Shown piece by piece: positions 10,585 through 22,153 of a DNA stretch of 64,000 bases (position 1 is its first letter; every line of letters begins with the position of its first letter). The notes below the pieces were generated by a model, which saw only the letters and a list, made by a program, of their open reading frames with translations, made no database searches and was not told the origin of the DNA. A program made the translations under genes and the position numbers. Origin of the DNA: Odontesthes bonariensis (Eukaryota > Chordata > Actinopteri > Atheriniformes > Atherinopsidae); assembly GCF_027942865.1 (NCBI RefSeq), contig NC_134526.1, forward strand, positions 19,263,784-19,327,783, in the 5' to 3' direction.

Positions 10585-10599
10585 ATTTTCTGAATATGA

Positions 10600-11400
10600 T
10601 TTACATCACATTATGGTAATAACATGTTAGTAATAACACAGTAATTACATAAACCCAACAGGGCATAATAAGATTGTTCGTACATATGCAAACGTTGACT
10701 TTAGTAGGATGAGGTTGATACTGTTTGCATTGACCTTTTTCTAGAGATTTAAAGAGATAACAGTGAAAGAACAGTTAAATTTCTGCTTATGGATGAAGCA
10801 CGTCGAGTGTTTTGACAAGAGAAAACAACATAAACTTACATTGTGAAACAGAGTCGACAAAAACAGGAATTTTTACATGTACAGATGATTGTTGGTGACA
10901 GGGAATGAAACTCTTCTTTCATAAGAAGAACTTTTTCTCTTGTTTAAGAGTAATTTTATGATTACAATTCTGTGCTTTTATTTTCTGTTCTTTTCATATA
11001 CTAATAAAAAAAGAAAAAAATCTATAGATCAAGTTTCCTGACATTTTCACCAAAAGCTGTAAGAAGAATATATAGTGAAATTGGAATATTCTGTTATGTT
11101 CTGTTATCTGTGGTACTATTTGTTAAGAGAACACATTGATGACTTCCTGGAACAGCAGGCTGGAACATGTCAAACCCTTAGTATAGTGAAAAGAATCATT
11201 TTCTGGACAACAAATGATTTGAATCAAAATGCTCGGTCAGTAATTGCATTAAACTTAATAGTACTTTATTGATCTCAAAGGGAAATTAAATTAAGAAGAC
11301 ATACAAAAGGATTGTGTATGATGATGATGTTAATTATTACATATTATTGTTTTTAAATTATAGAATTATATTACTTATCAACCCTAAATGAGGAAGTAGG
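10600..11400. other. No gene seen (unique spacer)
   Basis: Not part of either duplication copy. AT-rich, nothing recognised. Confidence 0.55.
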
Positions 11401-11435
11401 TTTTGAATGAGTTTCATGTTTCTGTCTCATGTGAC

Positions 11436-11569
11436 TCTTTGGCACAGTAATACACTGCTGTGTCCTTGGTCTTTAAACTGGTCATCTGTAGATAGACTTT
11501 GCTGCTGGAGTCATCTCTGGAGATGGTGAATGTATCCTGAACTGACTTTCAGAGTCTGACCATCAACAC
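11436..11569 (-). pseudogene. V8: family A V pseudogene, internally deleted
   Basis: FR3 is joined directly to the start of FR1 at about 11547, so CDR1, FR2 and CDR2 are gone (134 bp instead of about 300). The splice acceptor and about 80 bp of intron resemble V2. The leader is cut off by the edge of the duplication at about 11650. The heptamer has decayed. Confidence 0.88.
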
Positions 11570-12651
11570 CTGTTAAACCAAAAACAGTAATTGGCAGATA
11601 AATCGTTAACTTTTTGATTCACAAGTCCAACACAATGGCAATGAAACAGCTGTGTTAGACAGCTCTTTTTCCCTTGTGAAAAAACACAAATATAATTCAT
11701 ACACATGCACTTTCAGGCACAACTGTTTACTAAAAGTTCTTCTGGGATGAACAGCTGCTGTATAGAGGGGTTAGATGTTGTCTAAAATTGACCGACGTGA
11801 GAACTGGCTTCCAGTCAGCTTCATCTGCCTCATTATATCTTTTAAAGACAAATTGTAGGGACGCAGCATTAAAACAAATGCAAGATATTTCGGTTTGTTT
11901 AAGCTGGTGACTGTATTAGTTTAAATATGTTAGTTTTCATTTGAGTTTGAAGCCACAGACATACAGAAGAACTGGAATAAGCTCGGTATCACAAAAAAAA
12001 AGTAAAAGGTGCTTTTGTCCACGTGTCCAACTGACATTACCATCAAAGGGATGTGTGATTATTAAAAGCATGCTAACCCTTTCCATGTATATTCTTCTAC
12101 CCCAGACCATGTTCAGTGTTTTTAACACCTATACCTAAACATGTAAATGAATACAATCCATAATGATTTACAAGTGAGAGTGAAGTACCAAACTGAAAAG
12201 TGTCACGATCATGCTTGGCTGTGGTGCTTGTTTGGTTTCTGTGTCTTAGGCGGGGTTGAGCAGGTTTTCCAGGAAGCCTGGTTCAGCTCCTGCTGTCCCA
12301 CCTGTCCTCATCAAGACGCCTTCTTAAAGATCTGCTGGAGCGAAAAGTCTTTGTCAGATTGTCTCACTACTACAGTGGTAATTCAGCCCACTTCTGTGCT
12401 TCATGTTTAAAACCTTCTTTTGTGTATTTACTCTGCCTTCCTGTGTTCCCAGTGATGCTTGCTTCATTGCTCGTCTCACTCTGGATTCGCTAGATATCCT
12501 TTGACTGACCGTGTTATAAATATGTGTTGATATGACATATCATTTTCATTTGTGGGGAGAGGATAGATAACTATCACCTATCTTACTAACATTTATGGTG
12601 TCAGAGCTCCTCCTCTGGTGTCTTTGTGTCACAATAGTTCACACACTGATG

Positions 12652-12690
12652 GGTTTTTGTTCAGGTCTGCTGATGCTTTGTGTTACTGTG
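12652..12690 (-). other. V9 RSS with CACAGTA heptamer
   Basis: Heptamer CACAGTA at 12684-12690, 23-bp spacer, nonamer ACAAAAACC at 12652-12660. Confidence 0.9.
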
Positions 12691-13117
12691 GGTCTCTGGC
12701 ACAGTAATACACAGCAGTGTCTTCAGGCTGCATATTCTGTCCATTTAGAGTCACTGTGTTGCTGGAGGAGTCTGTGGAAATGCTGAACTTAGTTTTCAGG
12801 GAATCTTTGTAGTATGTTGTATATCCAGTTGCTGCCATCCCAATCCACTCCAGCCCTTTCCCTGCAGGCTGTCTGATCCAAGCTGTGTAGTAGCCGCTCA
12901 CAGAATAAGAGACCTGACAGGTGATGGTCAGCTGCTGACCTGGCTGCACAGTCACAGAGGCTGGCTGTGTCAGCTGTTCACACTTTACACCTGTAAAAAG
13001 ATGAACACATTTGATCACAATTTACCAACACTGGAAAAGAACTGTCGACTGTGAGAAAATTCTGAGAGACTTACAGGATCCAGCTGCCAACAGCAGCAGC
13101 AGAGCAGCAGAAAACAT
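12691..13117 (-). CDS. V9: IGHV segment, family B, apparently functional
   Basis: Leader exon 13075-13117 (MFSAALLLLLAAGSC), intron 84 bp, V exon 12691-12990. Open through [43 protein letters not shown]2 MAATGYTTYY, TLNGQNMQPED and YYCARDPQ. It is the intact partner of V5. Family B lacks the RFTISRD block of families A and A2 and instead has NKFSI/TKFSI with SSSNTVTLNGQ. Confidence 0.93.
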
Positions 13118-13215
13118 GATGTGTGTTGAAGCAGCTCAAATGATGAGATTCTGACACTCCGTCACGTCGACTCCAAGTGCAGTCTTTAAATCTGTATGAC
13201 AAGGAACACCTCTGA

Positions 13216-13223
13216 ATTTGCAT
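13216..13223 (-). promoter_or_regulatory. V9 octamer ATGCAAAT
   Basis: Perfect octamer on minus, about 100 bp upstream of the leader. Confidence 0.85.
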
Positions 13224-13299
13224 GTGATTGTTATTCAAGTTGAGTGCAAAGGAGACAAAAAAGCCAACCATCTTAAATAGTATTTTGTCATAAATATAT

Positions 13300-14158
13300 C
13301 AAAGCATCCCCAAACTTATTAATAAGATGAGTTGAAAATGTGTGTTTTCAAAAGATAGACAGATGGCATCTAAATTTATATTATACAGAAATGTTTAGTG
13401 TAACTTTGTTAGAACATGAGAAAATAACTAATTGTAAGAAAATACTTTTTCACCAAAAGTGTAACTCAGCAGTAACTAAAACCTCAGTGACTAAACTGAG
13501 TTATAAAAAAGAGAGAAAAAAAACGAACAAACTACACAGAATTATAGGTTTATTCATCACAGAGACAAATTAGGCAAACAACCATACACACTGAAAAAAA
13601 GTTAAATCATTTTTCTGTCATTAAGTTTACTTTTTGATCCTGAAAAACCAGCAGCAGATCAGTCAGAGCTACAGAGAACAGAGCTCATGTTGAAGCTGGG
13701 CTGATGTCGTCTCACTGACATACCAACATTTTTTTTCTCCTTATGACAGAAACTGACTAGTTTTACTGATTGAACTAGCAATTGTTAAAGACTTAAAGTG
13801 TTTTAAGTGTTGCATGACGTTGAGGTGTCATGATATCAGCAGTGAAGTGCTTTAAATCACTTAATTGCAACATTAATTCTGTCAGCTAAGAGCCACTTTG
13901 GTGCCTGGTGTCTGAGATAAGAAACCTGCTTTTTAGCTCATTGAGACCAATACGACCATAACCCATAAAGATATAAACTTGACACAATTGTCGGTTTTCA
14001 CAAAAGCTTTTTTTTTTATTTCTCAGCCTCTGACACAAAAAAAAATAAAGTATAAAGCATTTTCTGTAGCTTAAAACTTTGACCCGACTGTTTTTGCAGG
14101 AAAAATTTACTTTAAAATTACATTAAAGTTTTTCATGTGAGGGATTTGTTGTACTTCA
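13300..14158. other. No gene seen (duplicated spacer)
   Basis: Counterpart of 7440-8320 with small indels. Confidence 0.6.
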
Positions 14159-14197
14159 GGATTTTGTACAGCTACTCAGCCAGCTGCAGTCACTGTG
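14159..14197 (-). other. V10 recombination signal (23-RSS)
   Basis: Heptamer CACAGTG at 14191-14197, 23-bp spacer, nonamer ACAAAATCC at 14159-14167. Confidence 0.93.
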
Positions 14198-14628
14198 GGT
14201 CTCGAGCACAATAATAAACAGCAGAATCTTCAGTCTTCAGACTGCTCATCTGCAGAAACAGCTGCTCTCTGCCATTGTCTCTGGAGGCAGTAAACCTTCC
14301 TTGGACTGACTGAGAGTAGTAGTTGGTGCTACCAGTCTCAGCAGCGATCCATTCCAGTCCTTTTCCAGGAGCCTGTCTGATCCAGCCCATCCACCAGCTG
14401 CTAAATGACAGTCCAGAGGTTGTGCAGGTCAACTTGTGGGATTCTCCTGGTTTTTTAACCACTGGTTCAGATTGTGTCAGCGTCTGACCATCAACACCTG
14501 TAAATATAATGGGAACAAAATCATTTTCTTTAAGCTGGTAGCTTGAATGAAAATGAATCAGATCAGTGACAATCTTCACCTGCCCAGCAGAGAGGTAAAA
14601 GCAGCAGCCATGTCCTGTAACCCGCCAT
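14198..14628 (-). CDS. V10: IGHV segment, family A, apparently functional
   Basis: Leader exon 14580-14628 ([17 protein letters not shown]), intron 82 bp, V exon 14198-14497. Same V protein as V6 apart from CDR2 AETGSTNYY; the leader has CWAG in place of CLAG. Both members of this pair remain intact, unlike the B and C pairs beside them. Confidence 0.93.
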
Positions 14629-14701
14629 GTTGAACTGTGAGTCTGTCACTGTTCTGTCATCCTCTCTCCAGCCACATAAGTAGAGATGGAAGACATTTAA
14701 G

Positions 14702-14709
14702 TTTTGCAT
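14702..14709 (-). promoter_or_regulatory. V10 octamer ATGCAAAA
   Basis: ATGCAAAA on minus, same context as V6. Confidence 0.75.
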
Positions 14710-14714
14710 TGACC

Positions 14715-15844
14715 CCACCTCACATTGACTGAAAGAAGAGTATCGACCTTTCACCTCTGGTTTGGTAAACCTGTTTTGCCTTGTTTCTTTTCTATCGGCC
14801 AAGACATACAGTATTCTTCTTTATTTTAAAGGATTTCTTTAAGGTTGGAATGCTTTGATTCTTCTGCTTCTGCTGTGTGATGTTACTGCTGTTTGATACA
14901 GTTAAAGAACAGAGGATGACATTTTACATTTGTTGCTCAGCACAAGACAGTCCCTGGAATCTGAGTTCAAGAGTTTGTCACTCAGTGATGCTGTAGAAGG
15001 ATCAGGTCAAGTACATTTTGAGAAAGCTTTATTTTTTAGCTTTTTGTCACATTTTCCCCTGAGTTCTTGCTTGCTAGTCGTTCTGCATGTGTGTACAGCA
15101 AGCTGCGAAGGTGGTGTGAGGGAGTGGTGATCATGAAAGCAAAGAATCAGAGCAACAAAACATGAATCTCTGATTGTTACACAGTGTTTACCGTCAGAGA
15201 AACTTGTGACTGAAAGAATTGTGTTGCTCTTTGAAAAAAACCTGTTTCGGTTACTACATGTGGCGATCCTGGTCAGAACATACTGATTAGATTTGAAATC
15301 TTTTTCACAAGCAGGAGAGTGAGTATTTCATTTATAGAACTGAGGGTTATTGAAAGAATAAAGGCTGCCTTGGTTGTGAGCCAAATGTTTCCACAAGCAG
15401 AAAAAAAAACATCATCAACAAAAAAGAAGACAAAAGGCCACTATTCACATTGAAATTTTAATTCAGACATTCTCCCTTTCAAATCAATATCAAATGCTTT
15501 TCTACTGACTTAAACCTTTGTGATTATCAATCTTTATTCAACCTTTTTTTTTCAGCACAACAACAAAACGCTTTTTAAAGCACATTTTATTACATTTGAT
15601 AAATAATGGCTTTGAATCTTGGAAGTTTTTCAGACAACATGTAACTGTAAGACACTTTTAAAATTTCACTTTAGCCTTTAAACATCATAGTTTTCATCAC
15701 CACTGCAAAAATATTAACCAAAACCTATTTTTTAAACCAATTTAGAGTATAGAATGTATTTTAATCACTTATTTCTGCAATTTCTTTGTCAGGAAGTAAC
15801 TGGCTATACACATTACTTTTATGGGTAAATTTAGCTTGTTGCTG
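14715..15844. other. No gene seen (duplicated spacer)
   Basis: Counterpart of 8880-10008. Confidence 0.6.
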
Positions 15845-15883
15845 GGTATTTGTGCAGGTCTGTTGGTGGTTTGTAACACTGTG
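15845..15883 (-). other. V11 recombination signal (23-RSS)
   Basis: Heptamer CACAGTG at 15877-15883, 23-bp spacer, nonamer ACAAATACC at 15845-15853. Confidence 0.9.
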
Positions 15884-16324
15884 GGGCTGCGCACACAGTA
15901 ATAAACAGCTGTGTCCTCAGGCTGCAGATTCTGTCCTGTTATTGTCACTGTTCCTGCAGAAGTGTCTCTGCTGTCACTGAACTTATTCTTCAGAGCATTA
16001 TTTTGAGAAAAGCCACCTCCACCCCACCGATGAAAAATCCACTGCAGTGCTTTTCCTTCTGATCCAACCTGTTGCGTAGCTGTCATCAGTCAAAGAATAA
16101 CCAGAGACCCGACAGGTGATGGTCAAAGACTGTCCAGGCTGCACAACCTTTGATTTTGGCTGGATGAGATCAATACTCTGGACACCTGTGGAAACACAAA
16201 TCAACATTACCTCCATCATTCATCTGAATATTCAATGGTACTAATGTGATTATTAGTGTGAATCCACTGAAAGCTCCTCACAGGATCCAGCTGCCAGCAG
16301 CAGTATCAGAGTTAAAGAGAACAT
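15884..16324 (-). pseudogene. V11: family C V pseudogene (8-bp deletion in FR2)
   Basis: Leader exon 16282-16324, V exon 15884-16185. FR1 and CDR1 (YSLTDDSYATGWIR) are open. Compared with V7 and V12, 8 bp are missing around 16056, in the RQREGK codons, so the frame breaks. FR3 downstream is clean ([20 protein letters not shown]). The lesion differs from that of its duplicate V7. Confidence 0.92.
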
Positions 16325-16399
16325 GGTCGATGCTGAAGCTGAACAGACTGAAGCTCCTCTGAAGCAGACACACACTTTACTTCCTTATGAATGACATTT

Positions 16400-16407
16400 A
16401 TTTGCAT
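16400..16407 (-). promoter_or_regulatory. V11 octamer ATGCAAAT
   Basis: Perfect octamer on minus, about 75 bp upstream of the leader. Confidence 0.8.
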
Positions 16408-16559
16408 ATTGTTGAATAAAAAGGAAAATTTAAATCTTATTATGATTGCAGTGTCCTGTCCTGCCACATTACCACAGTGAAGCATCTGCTGTAAAAAACT
16501 TCTATTATATTAGATCGTAGTAATGTATGTTTGTGTGAACATGGCCTCAAAATATGTGT

Positions 16560-16835
16560 ATATGATACATATGCATGACCTGGTTGCCCAGGGCCTTTCC
16601 TGTCTGCTCCTGATCCCTGGAGTGGGTTGTGGGTGCAGACACCTTCCCCCATTACAGTTCTGAACTAGATGGTGGGGAGTATCAGCTTATAAGCAGAGGG
16701 ATCTTCTTACAAGCTGATCCATCTAGTTTAGAACTGAAGAAGCCTTTCGGATGAGAGGTGAAACATCTTCAAGTTCCAAGAATAAGTCCAGTTGCCCTTT
16801 TTCAAGCTCTTATGATTCTAGTTAAAGGATTCAAG
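16560..16835. repeat. Dispersed-repeat-like segment with imperfect hairpin
   Basis: Contains AGCCTTTCGGATGAGAGGTG, wording I recall from widespread fish repeats. An imperfect inverted repeat spans about 16657-16735 (GAACTAGATGG against CCATCTAGTTT, AGCTTATAAG against CTTACAAGCT). No TSD identified; class unknown. Confidence 0.5.
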
Positions 16836-16839
16836 ACTT

Positions 16840-17371
16840 CTCTGTTGGTTCTTGAAGATGTTTTAGCTCTCAAAATATTCACTCAGTTTTAAAATGACTG
16901 TTGGGTGGTGAGCAACTTGAGATCAACATCACATCTATGTCACATGAGGGTCATATGAACCATGGTGTGAATGAAACTGCCTGGAAGTTCTCATTCATAT
17001 ATTGTGTGTTATTTCCAGGTGGTGCAACAGGCCACCTTCTGTGGCCATGGCTGATAAATATAGACCGCTTCCTTGTCGCCTTTCTTGAGCCAGCTGTCAT
17101 GCTTGTTGACAATAGTGTTAATTACAATCCTGCACCACTGTCCTCTTCTTTATTCAACAGTACTGATTCATCTGAATAAGAAGTGTAGCCTAAATGTTGT
17201 GCATATATTCTATGAAGCCATTAAATTATAAAATTGTGTTTATCTTTGTGCAGAAAAAGACCAAATAACTTTAATATTAGTTTATTAGTATTTTTCATCA
17301 CTTCCAAAAAAAAGGTTCAACTTCAATAATTTTTTTCATGAGATGAGGAGGTCAAAAATGTGAGGTAAAGG
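16840..17371. other. No gene seen
   Basis: An open stretch on plus at 16901-17179 has no recognisable similarity and is judged incidental. Confidence 0.5.
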
Positions 17372-17403
17372 GGTTTGAAGAGTAATTATTCTTAGATTTT
17401 GAA

Positions 17404-17605
17404 CACTGTGGGACTCGAGCACAATAATAAACAGCAGATTCTTCAGTTTTCAGACTGTTCATCTTCAGAAACACCTGCGTGGATGGACTTAGAGTAGCCA
17501 ACTTTTGGTGTCACCATTAGTATCAGCAGTGATCCATTCCGGTCCTTGTCCAGTAGCCTGTCTGATCCAGGCCATCTCCTGCTTTTTTAACCACTGTTGG
17601 TTAAA
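17404..17605 (-). pseudogene. Family A V relic
   Basis: The heptamer CACAGTG (17404-17410) is intact but the nonamer is degraded. The V body keeps YYC and FR3 coding, has lost most of the RFTISRD region, keeps an FR2 remnant and stops at FR1. No leader. Confidence 0.82.
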
Positions 17606-17731
17606 AGTTGATTTCTACTAATGTAATTCAGGATAAAATATTCTGCATCAACATTAAATTTAGTCTGTTTCTACCTTACGGCTTCTTTCTAAAGTAACTG
17701 TACAGTCTGTATATGTTGTTGTGTCTTGGTG

Positions 17732-17770
17732 GATATTTGTACAGGTCTGTTGGTGGTTTGTAACACTGTG
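17732..17770 (-). other. V12 recombination signal (23-RSS)
   Basis: Heptamer CACAGTG at 17764-17770, 23-bp spacer, nonamer ACAAATATC at 17732-17740. Confidence 0.9.
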
Positions 17771-18226
17771 GATCTAACACGCACACAGTAATAAACAGCT
17801 GTGTCCTCAGGCTGCACATTCTGTCCTGTTATTGTCACTGTTCCTGCAGACATGTCTCTGCTGTAGCTGAATTTATTCTTCAGAGCATTATTTTGATAAA
17901 AGTTGCCACCGCTTGTTCCCCACTGATGAGAAATCCAATCCATTGGTTTTCCTTCACGCTGTCTGATCCATCCTGTTGCGTAGCTGCCATCAGTCAAAGA
18001 ATAACCAGAGACCCGACAAATGATGATCAAAGACTGTCCAGGCTGCACAACCTTTGATTCTGGCTGGATGAGATCAATACTGTGGACACCTGTGGAAACA
18101 CAAATCAACATTATCTATCATTCATCTGAATATTCAGTGTTTCTGATGTGATTATTAGTGGGAATCCACTGAAAGCTCCTCACAGGATCCAGCTGCCAGC
18201 AGCAGTATCAGAGTTAAAGAGAACAT
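17771..18226 (-). CDS. V12: IGHV segment, family C, apparently functional
   Basis: Leader exon 18184-18226, intron 94 bp, V exon 17771-18089. The frame is open: HSIDLIQPESKVVQPGQ, SGYSLTDGSYATGWIRQREGK, a long CDR2 region (HQWGTSGGNFYQ), NALKNKFSYSRD, TITGQNVQPED and YYCVRVRS. It is the only uninterrupted family C gene in the window; V7, V11, V14 and V19 are all broken. Confidence 0.92.
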
Positions 18227-18299
18227 GGTTGATGCTGAAGCTGAACTGACTGAAGCTCCTCTGACACAGACACACACTTAACTTCCTATCACTGGCTCC

Positions 18300-18307
18300 A
18301 TTTGCAT
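18300..18307 (-). promoter_or_regulatory. V12 octamer ATGCAAAT
   Basis: Perfect octamer on minus, about 75 bp upstream of the leader. Confidence 0.82.
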
Positions 18308-18514
18308 ATTGCTGAATACATAACTAGATTCAAATAACACTATGAATGTAAAGTTCCCTTCTCACAAGTTATCACAGAGAAGCCTTTTAGGTTACTGTAA
18401 AGAGCGTCTATAATTACAAATTACATTTATAATTGTGTGTACATAGTTTAAAAGTTAACTGGAATTAATATGGTTAAAGACTATGATTTAGTGTTGTTGA
18501 GTCTGTTTTTATTT

Positions 18515-19655
18515 GATATCTCACACAGTAATACGCTGCCGTTTCTTCAGGCTGCATATTCTTTCCATTTACTTTTTCTGTGAAGCACCTGTGAACGGTG
18601 TTAAATGAATAAACTTTCACAGACTGACATACTTATTTAGAGTCACTGTGTAGCTGGAATAGGCTACATCAATACTGAACCTGTTCTTAAGTAAGACTTT
18701 GTAGAATGAAGTTCCACCAATTCTACTTCCAATTCACTCCAGTCCTTTCCCTGTAGGCTGTCGGATCCAACCAGTGCAGTATCTGGTAAGCAGTGGTGGA
18801 CAGTAACAGAGTATATTTACTTCAGTACTGTACTTAAGTACATTTTTTGAGTATCTGTACTTTACTTGAGTATTTATTTTTTTGGAAACTTATGACTTTC
18901 ACTCCACCACATTTCAAAGACAAATATTGTACTTTTGACTCCACTACATTTCTAGGAAGCTTGTTGTTACTCGTTTCTTTTAGGCTTTGTAATCCACTGT
19001 TGCTGTTTTTCTTTCCTAAAGTGGTGTAAAAAGATCTGGAGTCTTAGCAGAAAACTGGATTTGGCTGCAAGGCTGTTTCTGCCGAGACTACGAGAGTGTT
19101 TTGTGAACTGAAGATCTTCATCAAAGCAGAGTTGTAGTTTCTTCGCGGTAATGGACTCAACAGTAAACTTCTATAGTGAATGTGTGGGGAGAAAAAAAAG
19201 GCTCTCCTGTTTTTGGGGTGGGGATGTTTTGAATATTTTGTTTAATGAAAGTAGCTGTCCTTTTTTTTTAATTGCATTTTTATGCTGAAGTTTTTACAGG
19301 TGGCACAGACTTTTTGTAGAACATCATCAGGTGGTTTCAGAGAGTTACATGGTTCTGTAAAAGCACTCAGAAACCAATACAGAAATGTACTGATATTAGA
19401 AAATGTACTTTGTACTTTTGAATACTTGAGTATTTTATAAAGTAAGTACTTCAGTACTTTAACTTGAGTAGAATTTTGACCAGGCAACTTTTACTTGTCG
19501 TTGAGTAAGATTTGACCATGAGTATCAATACTTTGACTCAAGTACTGGAGTTGAGTACTCTGTCCACCACTGCTGGTAAGATGATAAAAAGGCCTGACCG
19601 CTGATGTTCAGGCTTTTACCTTACTGCATAGTCACAGTGCTGTGTCAGTTCTTCA
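18515..19655 (-). pseudogene. Family B V pseudogene split by a hAT element
   Basis: FR3 to FR2 lie at about 18520-18780 and FR1 remnants at about 19581-19655, with the hAT insertion between them. A second insertion of about 70 bp (about 18569-18635) interrupts FR3. The RSS is not recognisable and there is no leader. Confidence 0.85.
18791..19572. mobile_element. Non-autonomous hAT-type element
   Basis: Ends are CAGTGGTGGACAG and the inverse CTGTCCACCACTG. It is flanked by the 8-bp direct repeat CTGGTAAG (18783-18790 and 19573-19580), as hAT transposition produces. 782 bp, no transposase ORF. It sits inside a V pseudogene. Confidence 0.93.
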
Positions 19656-19659
19656 CAAA

Positions 19660-20930
19660 ATAAGTTACTTTAAATAATTAAATCAATTTCTCCTGACTCC
19701 AGTTAACTCTTTAATGTCATCACCAAGAAGAAATCTCTAGAATTGTTTAATTTTTTTATCAAATTGCTCAGGGTCAATAGTAGAATACATATTTTGTTAG
19801 GATATATTATTGGGATTTCTTGTTATGGTAAAATCATGAAAAATTGGAAAAAACAATGGCATAACACAGAAAACACTAGCTCAGATTGTTTGACTTTCAC
19901 ATACAACTTATTACTAAGATACAGTGTATTATCTGAAAAAAGATATTTCATTAGATTTAATTATCTAATGAAATTAAAAAGCATCAGGGTTGGTCCAACT
20001 AGAGCCAATAAAAAAATTATTTACAGCATTACTGTCACTCTAGTTCAACAGTGAAAACTACCATTGAATCTCTTCCTTATCTCTTTTTTATTTATATATA
20101 CAATTATATAAACATATATACATATATATACAATTATGGCATGTTTTGATCGTCTCCTCACTGAATTGTTTGTTATTCCAGAATTCATTTCTAGGTGATC
20201 GTTTTCATGGAAACTATTTATCATTTCATGAAGCAAAGTCTTTTCTCATGACTTTATTTAAACTAAATCAGTTAACACAAATTACCTTTGTATAATATTT
20301 TGTTGTTTCTAGTAATATGTGACTAAGTGATTATAGTTTCTAAAAATTCATTTTCACACAAATAAACTCAATTTCTTGCATGGAAAATATTGTTACATTT
20401 GCTTGTGTTAATGTGGAGCGAATTTAAGTATTGGGTGGACATATGAAACACATTTTTATTCTAAGCCCAGTGTTGAAGTGTTATTCAGTTCACATTAATG
20501 ATCTGTAATAATTTTGAAAATTAAATTCTAATCACTGATATTGTGATGTACTTGAGATACCGAATGGATTATAGATGTAGTTCTTAATACATGGAAATAT
20601 GTAGAAATGTCTGGTAATTATAGTAATAGTTTTGTGTCAGCAATTAAAATGTATGCTCTGTTTTTTTTCTTTTTATGTGTGACATATCAAGAGATTTAAT
20701 GCTTAGATAAAAATAGATCACTTTAAGCTTCTCAAAGAATGCACACACTTGGCCAGGTTTTTTTTAGATACATTTGTAAAACAAGCCACAAACCAATTAA
20801 GGTATTACAGCAAAAAAGGCAGAATATGATATATAACAAAATTATTATTTTCACAAGGTAGAGAATATAGTGATAAAATAGAAGCGCGTCTCATTAATAA
20901 GTTATATCAATCCAAGAGAGAACTACAGTA
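19660..20930. other. No gene seen
   Basis: About 1.27 kb, strongly AT-rich, with a TA-rich low-complexity patch at 20090-20140. No V relic recognised. Confidence 0.6.
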
Positions 20931-20969
20931 GGATTTTGTACAGCTGCAGACACAACTTCAGTCACTGTG
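20931..20969 (-). other. V13 recombination signal (23-RSS)
   Basis: Heptamer CACAGTG at 20963-20969, 23-bp spacer, nonamer ACAAAATCC at 20931-20939. Confidence 0.93.
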
Positions 20970-21413
20970 GCTCTCGAGCACAATAATAAACAGCAGAATC
21001 TTCAGTTTTCAGACTGTTCATCTGCAGAATCAGCTGTTGTTTCCCATCGTCTCTGGAGATAGTAAACCGGCCCTGAACTGACTGCGAGTAGAATCTCCTG
21101 CTACCACTGCCGCTATCATGCCACGCAATCCACTCCAGTCCTTTACCAGGAGCCTGTCTGATCCAGGCCATGTAGTTGCTGCTGAGAGTGAATCCAGAGA
21201 CTGTACAGGTCAGTGTGTGAGATTCCCCAGGTCTTTTAACCGCTGGTTCAGACTCTGTCAGCGTCTGGCCATCAGTGCCTGAAAAGACATTCAAAAGTCA
21301 TGACAATTTAGCTGGGTGAGATTTAAAAACTATGTCAAAAAGAGGACCGAGAAATCTTCACCTGAACAGTAGAGAGCTAAAAGCAGCAGCAGTCCTGTCC
21401 TGCAGCCCATCAT
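20970..21413 (-). CDS. V13: IGHV segment, family A, apparently functional
   Basis: Leader exon 21362-21413 with tandem ATGs ([18 protein letters not shown]), intron 83 bp, V exon 20970-21278. Begins [18 protein letters not shown], which is A2-like at its N-terminus, then CDR1 [23 protein letters not shown], a longer CDR2 ([12 protein letters not shown]) and YYCAREPQ. All hallmarks intact. Confidence 0.93.
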
Positions 21414-21482
21414 GTTAAACAATGTGTCTGTTCTGTGTCATCTTCTCTGCTGGGAACTAAAAAGAGTTGGAGGGTTTCAAAG

Positions 21483-21490
21483 TTTTGCAT
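21483..21490 (-). promoter_or_regulatory. V13 octamer ATGCAAAA
   Basis: ATGCAAAA on minus, with a diverged neighbouring block (CGGGGAGTTG). Confidence 0.7.
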
Positions 21491-21790
21491 CAACTCCCCG
21501 GGGAGTGAGGGTGGGCAGCATTAAATGAATGCTTTTTGGTTTAAATGCAAATATTAAAATCATATCAACCACCAAAACTGATATTCTCATCTCTTTAACC
21601 CTGCATCAGTTGACATAATTATAGTACAAAGACAAATGTCATTATTTAAGCATTAAAACAACCTGCTGATCACTTTCAGGTTTTAACTAGTTAGTCACAA
21701 GTCAGTCGAGGCTTATTGCTGCTCAAATGTCCCGGGAAATACATCATCCATGTTGGCAATGAGAGTTTTTGATGCAAGTTAAATCTACCT

Positions 21791-21830
21791 TCCAGCACAA
21801 GAATAAACAGCAGCTGCTTCGACTTCCTGC
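21791..21830 (-). pseudogene. Tiny V FR3 scrap
   Basis: About 30 bp resembling the reverse of CTGCTGTTTATTCTTGTGCT. Too short for family assignment. Confidence 0.4.
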
Positions 21831-22114
21831 TTCATCCATTTTGTGGTTTCCATGCCCAACACTGACTTAAATCGCTCTCAAATTACCATTTTTATTTAAA
21901 TGACTTTAGTTAAGATGACTGTCAGAAATCTGGGCCTGCTGTACTGTTTGTGAAGCATCAGGAGCAAGAATTTCACTTTTGAGAAAAATTTACTTCTCTT
22001 TTATAGTAGTGTTTTTATACTGATGTACGTTTCAGGATAAAAATTATATTTAGTCTATTACTTTCTGTCAAAGTAACTGTAGATAACAAATGTGTGTTCC
22101 AGTCTTGGTTACTG

Positions 22115-22153
22115 AGTATTTGTGAAGGTCAGTTGGTGGTTTGTATCACTGTG
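22115..22153 (-). other. V14 recombination signal (23-RSS)
   Basis: Heptamer CACAGTG at 22147-22153, 23-bp spacer, nonamer ACAAATACT at 22115-22123. Confidence 0.85.

Larger units (their letters stand above)
5797..10595. repeat. Tandem duplication, copy 1 (about 4.8 kb)
   Basis: Near-identical to 11655-16420 by eye. Carries V5 (B), V6 (A) and V7 (C) in the same order as V9, V10 and V11. The left edge starts at TTAGACAGCTC; the right edge fades after the V7 promoter. Confidence 0.92.
11655..16420. repeat. Tandem duplication, copy 2 (about 4.8 kb)
   Basis: Sister of 5797-10595. The left junction lies inside the truncated V8 intron, which marks the rearrangement breakpoint. Carries V9, V10 and V11. 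Confidence 0.92.

Noticed and set aside
6079-12410. Paired frames repeated at 6079-6552 and 11937-12410
   Set aside because: Duplicated spacer. Frames overlap on both strands and show no domain.
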